A DNA stretch of 24,090 nt from JANWHF01 sp036276235 (GCA_036276235.1 DATBDZ010000126.1:1-24090); one strand, 5' to 3'; shown: positions 15,550 to 22,227, counted from the stretch's first letter. Numbers and translations are program-made. Notes: generated by a model from the letters alone, not told the origin.

Positions 15550-16377
15550 CTACGCGACGGTGTTTTTCAGCGTCCCGATCGGCTCGATCGTGATTCTCAC
15601 GTCGTCGCCGGATTGCAGCGTAAACGAATCGGGCGGCACAATGCCAGTGCCCGTCAACAGGAAACATCCATTGGGAAAACTATTATCGCGATACAGGTAA
15701 TCCACCAGCTCCTGAAGCTCGCGCTTCATTTGCGTGAGAGCCGTCTTTGCGCTGAAGACCTGTTCCGGTCCCCGCTGAATCTCCAGCCGAATCTCCGTTT
15801 CGCGCGGCAGCGGCGATTCGTGCACCAGCACGCATGGCCCCAGCGCGCAGCTTCCATCGTAAACCTTCGCCTGCGGGAGATAGAGCGGATTTTCGCCTTC
15901 AATATCGCGCGAGCTCATGTCATTGCCGATCGTGTAGCCGACGATCTGCCCGCGGCTATTGACCGCCAGTGTCAGCTCCGGCTCGGGGACGTTCCATTTG
16001 GAATCGGCGCGAAGGCGGACCTTTCCGCCCGGCCCCACGACGCGATGCGGCGTGGCTTTGAAAAACAGTTCCGGCCGCGGCGCGCTGTAAACGCGATCGT
16101 AAAAATCCCCGCCGCCTGCGGATTTGGCTTCTTCCATTCGTGCGACGCGGCTGCGGAGATAAGTAACGCCCGCGGCCCAGATTTCCTGCGTGCCCAAAGG
16201 CGCGAGCAGGTCGGCGGGCTGCGGTTGTTGAGCCTCGCGCGCCGAGCCACGTGCTTTGGTGAGAAATGCCGCGAGATCAGGGGTGTTTAGAATCTGATCC
16301 CATGTTTGTGACAGTGGGTGACGTTTGCCGTCGGATTCGAGAATGACGCCTTGGCGCGTTTGAAATAGTTTCATCAT
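15550..16377 (-). CDS. FAH-family protein, probable 2-keto-3-deoxypentonate dehydratase
   Basis: The 275-aa protein carries the fumarylacetoacetate hydrolase-like fold in its C-terminal 200 residues. Metal ligands are visible: E132 and E134 in NVPEPELTLAVN and D153 in GNDMSSRDIEG, with the conserved lysine in AKVYDGSCALGP. The start of the catalytic part, WAAGVTYLRSRVARMEE, resembles the 2-keto-3-deoxy-D-arabinonate dehydratase (KdaD/XylX) branch more than true fumarylacetoacetases. Such enzymes dehydrate 2-keto-3-deoxypentonate to 2,5-dioxopentanoate, exactly the substrate of the dehydrogenase encoded next. The family call is firm; the substrate rests on that motif and on the neighbourhood. 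Two adjacent ATGs (16377 and 16374) are possible starts. Confidence 0.85.
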   Translation of the reverse strand: MMKLFQTRQGVILESDGKRHPLSQTWDQILNTPDLAAFLTKARGSAREAQQPQPADLLAPLGTQEIWAAGVTYLRSRVARMEEAKSAGGGDFYDRVYSAPRPELFFKATPHRVVGPGGKVRLRADSKWNVPEPELTLAVNSRGQIVGYTIGNDMSSRDIEGENPLYLPQAKVYDGSCALGPCVLVHESPLPRETEIRLEIQRGPEQVFSAKTALTQMKRELQELVDYLYRDNSFPNGCFLLTGTGIVPPDSFTLQSGDDVRITIEPIGTLKNTVA

Positions 16378-16475
16378 TTAGTGCTGCCTTGCCTTAAGCG
16401 GATAACCGACCACGATCGATGTCCGTGCCTTTCGATGACCGTCACGCTGAGATTGTCCGAGATGTCGCTTCCTCT

Positions 16476-16534
16476 TGTAGGGTGGGTGTACTCGCCCACC
16501 ACGCGTCGTGGTGGGCGAGTACACCCACCCTACA
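16476..16534. repeat. Perfect 28-bp inverted repeat, GTAGGG-headed hairpin
   Basis: TGTAGGGTGGGTGTACTCGC opens the left arm (16476-16503). The right arm (16507-16534) is its exact reverse complement, and the loop is only CGT. A degenerate copy in the same orientation is found at 18836-18899. Confidence 0.92.
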
Positions 16535-16553
16535 GAAACTGCGCTGACATCCC

Positions 16554-16570
16554 GGCGGGCACTGCCCGCC
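16554..16570. repeat. GGCGGGCACTGCCCGCC palindrome (intact copy of the IS target type)
   Basis: This 17-nt odd palindrome is followed by GCTTTCGTGCTT. The same palindrome with variants appears at both ends of the insertion sequence and at 20580-20596, where it is followed by GTTTTCGTGCTT. The shared flank shows that a longer dispersed element is involved, not only a GC-rich palindrome. Confidence 0.8.
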
Positions 16571-16758
16571 GCTTTCGTGCTTTATGCGTGCGGCCACGGC
16601 ATGTGACCACTCAGAATGACAATTGTCGAATAACGCAATTCACATTTACGGCCAGCCATCATACCCAATCGAAGCGACCGGTTCTAATCTTCGCGCTGCT
16701 TTCGAGTGGCCGCGCGTCTCAATCGATGCTAAATACTTGCCGACCAAACCCATTTCCA

Positions 16759-16764
16759 AAGGAG
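16759..16764 (+). promoter_or_regulatory. Ribosome binding site of the YbjQ-repeat gene
   Basis: AAGGAG seven bases before the ATG at 16772 is one of the clearest Shine-Dalgarno sequences in the window and fixes the start. Confidence 0.7.
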
Positions 16765-16771
16765 CCTGCGC

Positions 16772-17896
16772 ATGGCCGTGATGACTGGACTCTCGGGGAA
16801 CGAAATTTATTGCCTGCATCTCAAGGGGCTGCGGCCCGGCGATCTGGTCGTCGGGAACAGCGTCTTTTCGATGGGATTCATTGGCTCCATCGGTGCCGGA
16901 ATCAACACGCTGCTGGGCGGCGAAGTTCAGCAGGTGACCAGCATTATTCATGAGGGCCGCATTGAGGCGTTTAAGCGGATGATCTCCGAAGCCTCCGAGC
17001 GCGGCGGCACCGGAATCACCGGCGTCACCAACGAACTGCGGCACTTTCACGGCAACACTGAATTCCTTTCGATTGCCTCCTGCGTGCATCGCGAAGATGG
17101 CGCGAAGGAATCGATCCAGTTTTCCTCCAGCGCCAATGGACAGGAACTTTATTGCCAGCTCGACTGCGGCTTTCGGCCGATCCAGTTTGTCTTCGGCAAT
17201 GTCGCCTACAGCGTCGGGGCGGCAGGCGGAATTCTCGGCTCGCTCAAGAGCATGGCGCGCGGCGAGATTCGCCAATTCAGCGACGTCTTCAATCAAACCC
17301 GCCATCTCTGCCTGGCGCGGGTTGTCGAAGAAGCGCGGCGATGTGGCGCCAACGCCGTCGTCGGCATTGAGACGCGCACGATGCCGTTCTCGGGCGTGCA
17401 TGAGATGTTGATGCTCGGGACGGCATCGCATCACCCGGCGTTGCCCGCGGTCCACATGCAGCAACCGATCACCAGCGATCTGACGAACGAAGAAATGTGG
17501 AACCTGATCAGCATGGGCTATATGCCGCTCAAACTTGTGCTGGGGACGGCGGTGTATTCGCTGGGAATCGTCGGCGGCATCAAGGCCGCGTTCAAGGCCC
17601 TCAGCCGCGGGGAGATCAGCGATCTGACGACGCTCGTCTACGACGCCCGCGAGCACGCCATCGGCCTGATCAAACAGGAAGCCGACGCCATCGGCGCCGA
17701 CGATGTCGTCGGCATCAAAACCTACATCCACGAGATCGGCAACAACCTGATCGAGTTCATGGCGATCGGCACCGCGATCAAGCGGATCGAAGGGATCAAG
17801 ACGGAGACCGCGACGCTGCCGCCGCAGGCGATCATCCGGGATAAGGATACGTGGGTGGGGGAGGGGTTTAATATTTCGGTGGGCAAGCGCGAATGA
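16772..17896 (+). CDS. Triple YbjQ/UPF0145 (DUF74) domain protein
   Basis: The 374-aa protein contains three tandem copies of the roughly 90-residue YbjQ-type domain at about 19-106, 131-219 and 248-337. Each begins with a G(L/F/Y)(R/M)P turn and a hydrophobic strand (GDLVVGNSVFSMG, IQFVFGNVAYSVG, LKLVLGTAVYSLG). Each continues with a GE(V/I) segment, a helix rich in Arg and Glu, a GA(N/D).VVGI-like strand (GITGV in copy 1), and a final strand (LSIASCV, LMLGTAS, FMAIGTA). Single-domain YbjQ proteins of about 105 aa form homo-oligomeric rings and have been called putative heavy-metal-binding proteins, but the function is unproven. Cys residues are few (C14, C104, C128, C132, C180, C191) and not in a clear metal motif. 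No signal peptide or membrane segment is seen. It is monocistronic between two repeat elements. Confidence 0.85.
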   Translation: MAVMTGLSGNEIYCLHLKGLRPGDLVVGNSVFSMGFIGSIGAGINTLLGGEVQQVTSIIHEGRIEAFKRMISEASERGGTGITGVTNELRHFHGNTEFLSIASCVHREDGAKESIQFSSSANGQELYCQLDCGFRPIQFVFGNVAYSVGAAGGILGSLKSMARGEIRQFSDVFNQTRHLCLARVVEEARRCGANAVVGIETRTMPFSGVHEMLMLGTASHHPALPAVHMQQPITSDLTNEEMWNLISMGYMPLKLVLGTAVYSLGIVGGIKAAFKALSRGEISDLTTLVYDAREHAIGLIKQEADAIGADDVVGIKTYIHEIGNNLIEFMAIGTAIKRIEGIKTETATLPPQAIIRDKDTWVGEGFNISVGKRE

Positions 17897-17908
17897 CAGA
17901 GTCTTACT

Positions 17909-18036
17909 CCCTCTCCCCTGTACTCAGGGGAGAGGGTTGGGGTGAGGGGACGGACGCGTCAATTTGCGAACCGCGCATTTCGCAATTCGCTGTCCCCTCA
18001 CCCTGCCCTCTCCCCTGGGTACAGGGGAGAGGGTTC
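17909..18036. repeat. CCCTCTCCCC imperfect-palindrome element, copy B
   Basis: This 128-nt element lies between the convergent YbjQ-repeat gene and bioD. It is homologous along its whole length to the reverse complement of copy A (13619-13747), with the same two hairpins and the same central TTGCGAACCGCGC. Because it can form a strong hairpin from either strand it may end transcription for both genes, but there is no T-tract. Confidence 0.87.
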
Positions 18037-18056
18037 TAAGGGAAAGAAGCGACTAA

Positions 18057-18833
18057 TCACGTAATCCGCGCAATACTCTCCCAATCCACCCGATCAATCG
18101 CCGCGATAATGCCTGGCGGTAGATTCGGCGGTTGGAATTTTTCATCCGGCACAATCGTCAACACCGGCACCTTTCCCCATCGCTCGATGGCGCGCGGATT
18201 GGTTTCTTCTACTATGGTTGTATTTTCCGCCGGGTATCGATTGATGACGACGCCGCCCACGGGGACCTTTGCGGCTCGCAGCGCGTTGATGGTTAGAAGC
18301 GTGTGATTGATCGTGCCAAGATTGGGGCGCGCCACGACGATCGTCGGCAGCGCCAGGCGCTTTGCCAGATCGAGCACGGTATTTTTTGGATCGAGCGGCG
18401 CCATGATGCCGCCGACGCCTTCGACGATTATCACATCGCTCGCATCGGAAATTTCGCGCAGCGCGCGATCGATCGCCTGCCAATCCAGCGGCTGTCCCGC
18501 GCGCTCGGCGGCAACCGCCGGCGCTAACGCCTCGGCATATCGCTGTGGACAAATCAAATCGAGCGGCCCGGGCGCATCGGCGCAGTGCGCCAGGAATTCG
18601 GCGTCTTCGCTGACCAAACCTTCGCGCCGCCGCGGGCAGCCGGTGGCTACGGGCTTGAAGACGCCGACGCGAAATTTGCGTCGCACGAACCAATTCGCGA
18701 TCGCGCCGGCGATCACCGTTTTGCCGACTTCGGTATCGGTCGCGGTAATGAAGAGGCCACATCGCCCCCTCTCCCTTCCAGAGAGAGGGCCGGGATGATG
18801 AGGGTGAGTTTGTCCGGAATTACTCAAGGACAC
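18057..18833 (-). CDS. bioD: Dethiobiotin synthetase
   Basis: BioD carboxylates 7,8-diaminopelargonate with ATP and CO2 to dethiobiotin, the penultimate step of biotin synthesis, in the cytosol. The product is 258 aa. The P-loop is ATDTEVGKT (31-39, K38 and T39) with Ala replacing the usual first Gly. Other family segments are FKPVATGC, DVIIVEGVGGIMAPLD and PTIVVARPNLGTINHTLLT, ending with VVINRYP and the substrate-site region. The conserved protein begins near residue 26. The first 25 residues read through a degenerate CCCTCTCCC repeat and have no family counterpart. The only in-frame starts are GTG at 18833 and TTG at 18827, so the true start is uncertain. bioA lies upstream on the same strand, separated by an insertion sequence. 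Confidence 0.93.
   Translation of the reverse strand: MSLSNSGQTHPHHPGPLSGRERGRCGLFITATDTEVGKTVIAGAIANWFVRRKFRVGVFKPVATGCPRRREGLVSEDAEFLAHCADAPGPLDLICPQRYAEALAPAVAAERAGQPLDWQAIDRALREISDASDVIIVEGVGGIMAPLDPKNTVLDLAKRLALPTIVVARPNLGTINHTLLTINALRAAKVPVGGVVINRYPAENTTIVEETNPRAIERWGKVPVLTIVPDEKFQPPNLPPGIIAAIDRVDWESIARIT
18767..18809. repeat. Degenerate CCCTCTCCC element fragment inside the bioD 5' end
   Basis: CCCTCTCCC, a short spacer, GAGAGAGGG and then GATGAGGGTGAG follow the same order as the first third of elements A and B. The fragment lies within the proposed bioD reading frame and encodes residues about 9-22 of the extended N-terminus. Confidence 0.6.
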
Positions 18834-18835
18834 AT

Positions 18836-18899
18836 TGTAGGGTGGGTGTACTCGCCCACCACGAGCGGGAGGTGGCGGGCAAGTACACCCACCGTACAG
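18836..18899. repeat. Degenerate copy of the GTAGGG-headed hairpin
   Basis: The left arm TGTAGGGTGGGTGTACTCGC is identical to that at 16476, while the right arm and loop have diverged (AGTACACCCACCGTACA at the end). As at the first locus, a GGCGGGCA(C/G)TGCCCGCC palindrome follows within about 15 nt, here interrupted by the insertion sequence. Confidence 0.8.
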
Positions 18900-18914
18900 A
18901 ACTCAAAATGCGGC

Positions 18915-18925
18915 GGGCAGTGCCC
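18915..18925. repeat. Left target-site duplication of the insertion sequence
   Basis: GGGCAGTGCCC immediately outside the left inverted repeat matches GGGCACTGCCC outside the right one (20543-20553) at 10 of 11 positions. With the outer GGC/GCC it reconstructs an uninterrupted GGCGGGCACTGCCCGCC, as found intact at 16554. A duplication of about 9-12 bp fits the IS4 family. Confidence 0.7.
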
Positions 18926-18932
18926 AATGGCA

Positions 18933-20456
18933 CTAAGCTTTTGCCATTCTGAGTTTACTGGGTTTTCTGTAATGGCCTCGTCCTTTGTTTCTTACTTTTG
19001 TGTCGTTGGGCCGCGGGTAATGCCGCCCGGGACGCAAGGGCACTTCATGGCTGGCGATTCGCTCCAGCAGACGCAACGCCAGCACGCACGACGCCCGCCG
19101 AGACGTGGCGGTCAAAAACGCTGGGGTCATTTGCTCCAGCTCGTGCATCGCCGCCAGGTGACTCAGACGCAGCGGGTCCACGCCGGCTTTCGCCGCCGCT
19201 TCCACGATCAGCCAACGCACCAGCAGATAAAGCAGCACATGTCCGGCCACCTCGTATTCGATTGCCTGGGGCGTTCGGCCACGCAGCCGCCCCTCCATCT
19301 GCTGATGCACCTTGATCTCCGAGAAGGTGGTTTCGATTTCCCAGCGGCGGTGATACAGCCCGTTGTCCAGCGTTCTTCCCGCCTGGTCGGCGGTCGCCAG
19401 TCCCACCCAATCCTGGCGGCTGATTTGTCGGCTCAGCAGATTGGTCACCAGCGCCGTCGCGCGAAAGCCCCGCACCTGATAACGAATCACGCGCAGTTGC
19501 ATGGAAGCCGGATAGTTTTTCCACTTGCGGTCCGAGGGGGCGTAGCGTGCCAGAGAGTCGTTCTTTGCCCATCGCCGCACGGTTTTGAGCTTTGCGCTCT
19601 TGAACAGCCGCACCGCGAAAAAAGCCTGTTGATCGGCGATCTGCCAGAACAGCCCGTAGCTCCAAAAGCCTTTGTCCATCAGGATCAGATCCTGCGGACA
19701 AAGCCCGTTGAGCAAGGCGGCGGCAGAGGTCTTTTCCGATCGGCGCAGCGGGCACAGCTCGTATTTCCAGGGGATGCGGGCCAAGGGAAAGGTGAGCATG
19801 AGCATTCGCGCCTGCGTGGTGCGGGAATTCTTTCCGTTGGACGCGACGCCAAAGTGTTCCCGCAACGGCTTCCAGTTGCACAGGTTGATCCTGGTTCCAT
19901 CCATCGCCAGCAGGCGGTAGCCACGCCAGCTCAGCAGGCTTTGGTGCTGGGCCCGGAACTTTTCTCCCAGCAGCAGGATCAGCGCGATCCAGTACGAGGC
20001 CGGCATCTTCTTGCGCGCCTGACAAAACGCTTCCTCGCTCAGATGAGCCGGGTCCTCGGGGCGTGGATCGTGTTTGGAGCGCGGCTTCTTGCCTTTGGTG
20101 CGCTTCTTGCCTTTGGTGCGCTTCTTGCCTTTTGCGCGCGACTTGCCTTTTGTGCGCGGCGTGCCGCCCGGTGGCTTGCAGGCGTGCGACAGCGGATTGC
20201 GGCTCCAACTGTCCGCGTCCTGCAACATCTTGAGCGTCACCGCCAGAACCTCGGCAAAGTTCCATCCGACTTGCAGTGCCGACGCGATGGCCAGCCAGGT
20301 GAGGTTCAGCACCCCCAGCGGTCCGTTGCCCAAAGGCAGATTGCACCGCGTGGCCGCTTCCCGCAGGATCTGGCCGGTGAGCAAGTTGTCGAACGCCCGC
20401 AATCCATGTTGACGGATTTGGTTCCATACGTTACGCCTGTGCTCATCCTTGAACAT
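18933..20456 (-). CDS. IS4-family DDE transposase
   Basis: The 507-aa product should cut and join the element's ends. The catalytic triad is visible: D186 in LLAMDGTRINL, D261 in LILMDKGFWS, and E375 in the IS4 signature Y368-x2-R371-x3-E375-x6-K382 (YHRRWEIETTFSEIK). ATG at 20456 is preferred over a GTG at 20495 because AGGAG lies 8 nt before it. An unusual lysine-rich insert (about residues 97-128, repeated (R/K)TKGKK) is encoded by an 18-bp tandem repeat and may aid DNA binding. No frameshift or stop interrupts the frame, so the enzyme could be active. Confidence 0.93.
   Translation of the reverse strand: MFKDEHRRNVWNQIRQHGLRAFDNLLTGQILREAATRCNLPLGNGPLGVLNLTWLAIASALQVGWNFAEVLAVTLKMLQDADSWSRNPLSHACKPPGGTPRTKGKSRAKGKKRTKGKKRTKGKKPRSKHDPRPEDPAHLSEEAFCQARKKMPASYWIALILLLGEKFRAQHQSLLSWRGYRLLAMDGTRINLCNWKPLREHFGVASNGKNSRTTQARMLMLTFPLARIPWKYELCPLRRSEKTSAAALLNGLCPQDLILMDKGFWSYGLFWQIADQQAFFAVRLFKSAKLKTVRRWAKNDSLARYAPSDRKWKNYPASMQLRVIRYQVRGFRATALVTNLLSRQISRQDWVGLATADQAGRTLDNGLYHRRWEIETTFSEIKVHQQMEGRLRGRTPQAIEYEVAGHVLLYLLVRWLIVEAAAKAGVDPLRLSHLAAMHELEQMTPAFLTATSRRASCVLALRLLERIASHEVPLRPGRHYPRPNDTKVRNKGRGHYRKPSKLRMAKA
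20083..20154. repeat. 18-bp tandem repeat inside the transposase gene, four units
   Basis: Four consecutive 18-bp units related to CGCTTCTTGCCTTTGGTG encode the lysine-rich insert. Units two and three from the left differ by only two or three bases, while the outer two have diverged more. The in-frame 18-bp period means unit number can change without breaking the gene. Confidence 0.85.
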
Positions 20457-20542
20457 CGTTGGGTTCTCCTGGGCAAGTTGTTGTGCATAAACCACTTGAA
20501 CCAGAGAGAACCCTTTTTTGTCAATCCATACTTAGCGCCATT

Positions 20543-20553
20543 GGGCACTGCCC
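20543..20553. repeat. Right target-site duplication of the insertion sequence
   Basis: GGGCACTGCCC directly outside the right inverted repeat pairs with 18915-18925. It continues as GCCCTACGCG, so the original host element read on the minus strand as GTAGGGCGGGCA.TGCCCGCC, again with the GTAGGG head. Confidence 0.7.
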
Positions 20554-20575
20554 GCCCTACGCGCCGCCTTTATTC

Positions 20576-20607
20576 GTAGGGCGGGCACGGCCCGCCGTTT
20601 TCGTGCT
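20576..20607. repeat. GTAGGGCGGGCACGGCCCGCC palindrome with TTTCGTGCTT flank
   Basis: CGTAGG followed by GCGGGCACGGCCCGCC forms a strong short hairpin (palindrome 20580-20596). The downstream GTTTTCGTGCTT matches the flank of the palindrome at 16554. It lies between the insertion sequence and the 3' end of bioA. Confidence 0.75.
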
Positions 20608-20656
20608 TCGCAGGTCTGCCGACGGCACTTGGCCGCAGCATGATATCGTGCGTGAA

Positions 20657-22015
20657 TTATCGTGTTTCGCCCAGATCTGTCACGGCCATCAAGACCGCCT
20701 CCACGATCCTCTTCAGCTCCGCCTCACCCATCGCCAGCGGCGGCATCATCACAATGACATCTCCCAGCGGCCGCAAAATCACGCCGTGCTTTCGGACTTC
20801 TGCGCAGACCATCGCGCCGATGCGGAGCGTCGGATCAAACGGCTCGCGGGTTGATTTATCCTTTACCAGCTCGATGCCGACCATGAAGCCTTTTTGCCGA
20901 ATGTCGCCGACGTGCGGGAAGGATCGCAATTCTTTCAGCATGCCGGCCATCGCTTGGCTTTTCAGGTTTACCTGCTTCAACAAGTCCGTTGACTGAAATA
21001 ACTCGATCGATGCGATTGCCGCCGCGCAGGCTAGCGGGTTTCCGGTGTAGGTGTGGCCGTGATAGAAGGTCTTCCCTTCTGAGGGATCCCCGAGGAACGC
21101 ATCGTAAATCTCCTGCGTGGCGAACGTCGCCGACAGCGGCAGATATCCGCCCGTCAGGCCTTTGGCGACGCACATCAAATCCGGCTCGACCTCCTCATGC
21201 TCGCAGGCAAACATTTTCCCGGTGCGGCCAAAGCCGACCGCCACCTCGTCGGCAATGAGCAACACGCCAAAATCGCCCGTCATCTTCCGCACGGCGCGCA
21301 AAAAACCATCGGGCTGCACGATCATCCCGCCCGCGCCCTGGACGATCGGCTCAATACAGACGGCGGCAATCCGCGAGCCATGCTCATGCAAAATCTTGTG
21401 CAGCGATGCCAGGCAATACTCCCGCACGGCAGCCGGGTCATTCGGCGTCTGGCTGCGATACACATAAGGCGTCGGCGCGAAATGCACCTTGAACAGCATC
21501 GGAAAGTAAGGCCGATGAAACGCCGGCATGCGGCCGATCGACATCGCGCCGACCGTGTCGCCGTGATATGCCTCCGCGAATCCGACGAATTCATTTTTCT
21601 GCGGGCGGCCGATGTTGTACCAATATTGCGCCGCCATTTTGAAGGCGACTTCAGTCGCCGTCGCGCCGGCGTCGCTGTAGAAGACCTTCTTCAGGCCTTT
21701 GGGAACGATCTGCATCAATCGATCGGCCAGCAGAATGGATTGTTCGCCGGCCAGTCCGAGCAGCGTCGAGTGCGCGACTTTATCGAGCTGCGACTTGATC
21801 GCCTGATCGATCTGCGAAACGCGATGGCCATGAACGTTGCACCAGAGGCTGGAGACGCCGTCGAGATAGCGGTTGCCGTCGCTGTCGATCAGCTCCATCC
21901 CCTCAGCGGCAACGATCACCAGCGGATCAGCCTGTTCCCACAACTTCATCGGGGTGAACGGATGCCAGATGTGCTGCTTGTCGAGGGCGCGAAGTTGGTC
22001 GGTGGTGTGACGCAT
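20657..22015 (-). CDS. bioA: Adenosylmethionine-8-amino-7-oxononanoate aminotransferase
   Basis: BioA is a cytosolic PLP enzyme that transfers the amino group of SAM to 7-keto-8-aminopelargonate, giving 7,8-diaminopelargonate, the substrate of BioD. The product from ATG 22015 is 452 aa, typical for the family. Signatures are HIWHPFTPM near the N-terminus, SLWCNVHGH, FYSDAGATATEVAFKMA, the AYHGDTVGAMS loop (149-159), the PLP-ring Asp256 in LLIADEVAVGFGRTG, and the Schiff-base Lys285 in CVAKGLTGGYLP. The frame extends 52 codons further upstream, but that part lies in a hairpin repeat and has no homology to the family. No Shine-Dalgarno is visible. bioB and bioF are not in the window. Confidence 0.96.
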   Translation of the reverse strand: MRHTTDQLRALDKQHIWHPFTPMKLWEQADPLVIVAAEGMELIDSDGNRYLDGVSSLWCNVHGHRVSQIDQAIKSQLDKVAHSTLLGLAGEQSILLADRLMQIVPKGLKKVFYSDAGATATEVAFKMAAQYWYNIGRPQKNEFVGFAEAYHGDTVGAMSIGRMPAFHRPYFPMLFKVHFAPTPYVYRSQTPNDPAAVREYCLASLHKILHEHGSRIAAVCIEPIVQGAGGMIVQPDGFLRAVRKMTGDFGVLLIADEVAVGFGRTGKMFACEHEEVEPDLMCVAKGLTGGYLPLSATFATQEIYDAFLGDPSEGKTFYHGHTYTGNPLACAAAIASIELFQSTDLLKQVNLKSQAMAGMLKELRSFPHVGDIRQKGFMVGIELVKDKSTREPFDPTLRIGAMVCAEVRKHGVILRPLGDVIVMMPPLAMGEAELKRIVEAVLMAVTDLGETR

Positions 22016-22077
22016 TGATTGATGGTTTGCTCGTGGGGTCAGGTTTATCCGATGGGTGGGGAGTATACATGCTGACG

Positions 22078-22189
22078 GTTGAGAGGAAGATTTTGTGTGG
22101 AGCGGATTGCCGCTTGCGGCTTCGCAAGGTTCCTGCGCCAATGACGGTGCGAAGCCGCAAGCGGCGATCACACAGATTCCTCTTCAACG
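22078..22189. repeat. Long inverted repeat, GCCGCTTGCGGC type, upstream of bioA
   Basis: GCCGCTTGCGGCTTCGCA (22109-22126) is perfectly complementary to 22148-22165. Imperfect pairing continues outward through TTGTGTGG/CACACAG and AGGAAG/CCTCTT to about 22078 and 22189. In RNA from the minus strand this would be a large hairpin in the bioA leader or just upstream of it. Confidence 0.8.
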
Positions 22190-22227
22190 CACTTCTCGAC
22201 GCACAAGAATGACGGTCAATGCGCGCC

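Larger units (their letters stand above)
16378..16771. other. Intergenic region with two palindromes and the leader of the YbjQ-repeat gene
   Basis: These 394 bases separate the divergent FAH-family and YbjQ-repeat genes. The left half contains the palindromes described at 16476-16534 and 16554-16570. From 16581 to 16756 the sequence is less GC-rich and should contain the promoter for the plus-strand gene, but no convincing -35/-10 pair stands out. No RNA gene or further ORF is supported. Confidence 0.5.
18926..20542 (-). mobile_element. Complete IS4-family insertion sequence (1617 bp)
   Basis: Terminal inverted repeats AATGGCACTAAG (18926-18937) and CTTAGCGCCATT (20531-20542) match with one difference and enclose a single transposase gene whose stop codon lies in the left repeat. 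If the flanking palindrome halves are counted, the inverted repeat appears to be 26 nt, but these are better explained as a target duplication. The element sits between bioA and bioD, in the same transcriptional direction as both. The ends and gene are intact, so the insertion looks fairly recent. Confidence 0.85.

Noticed and set aside
16646..17731. 361-codon minus-strand frame opposite the YbjQ-repeat gene
   Set aside because: The plus strand has a clear ribosome binding site and three homologous domains.
18585..20579. 664-codon plus-strand open frame across bioD and the IS
   Set aside because: It is the GC-rich shadow of the transposase and bioD; the opposite strand carries the DDE motifs.
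22016..22171. 52-codon N-terminal extension of BioA
   Set aside because: It lies in the hairpin repeat and has no similarity to the family; ATG 22015 gives normal length.
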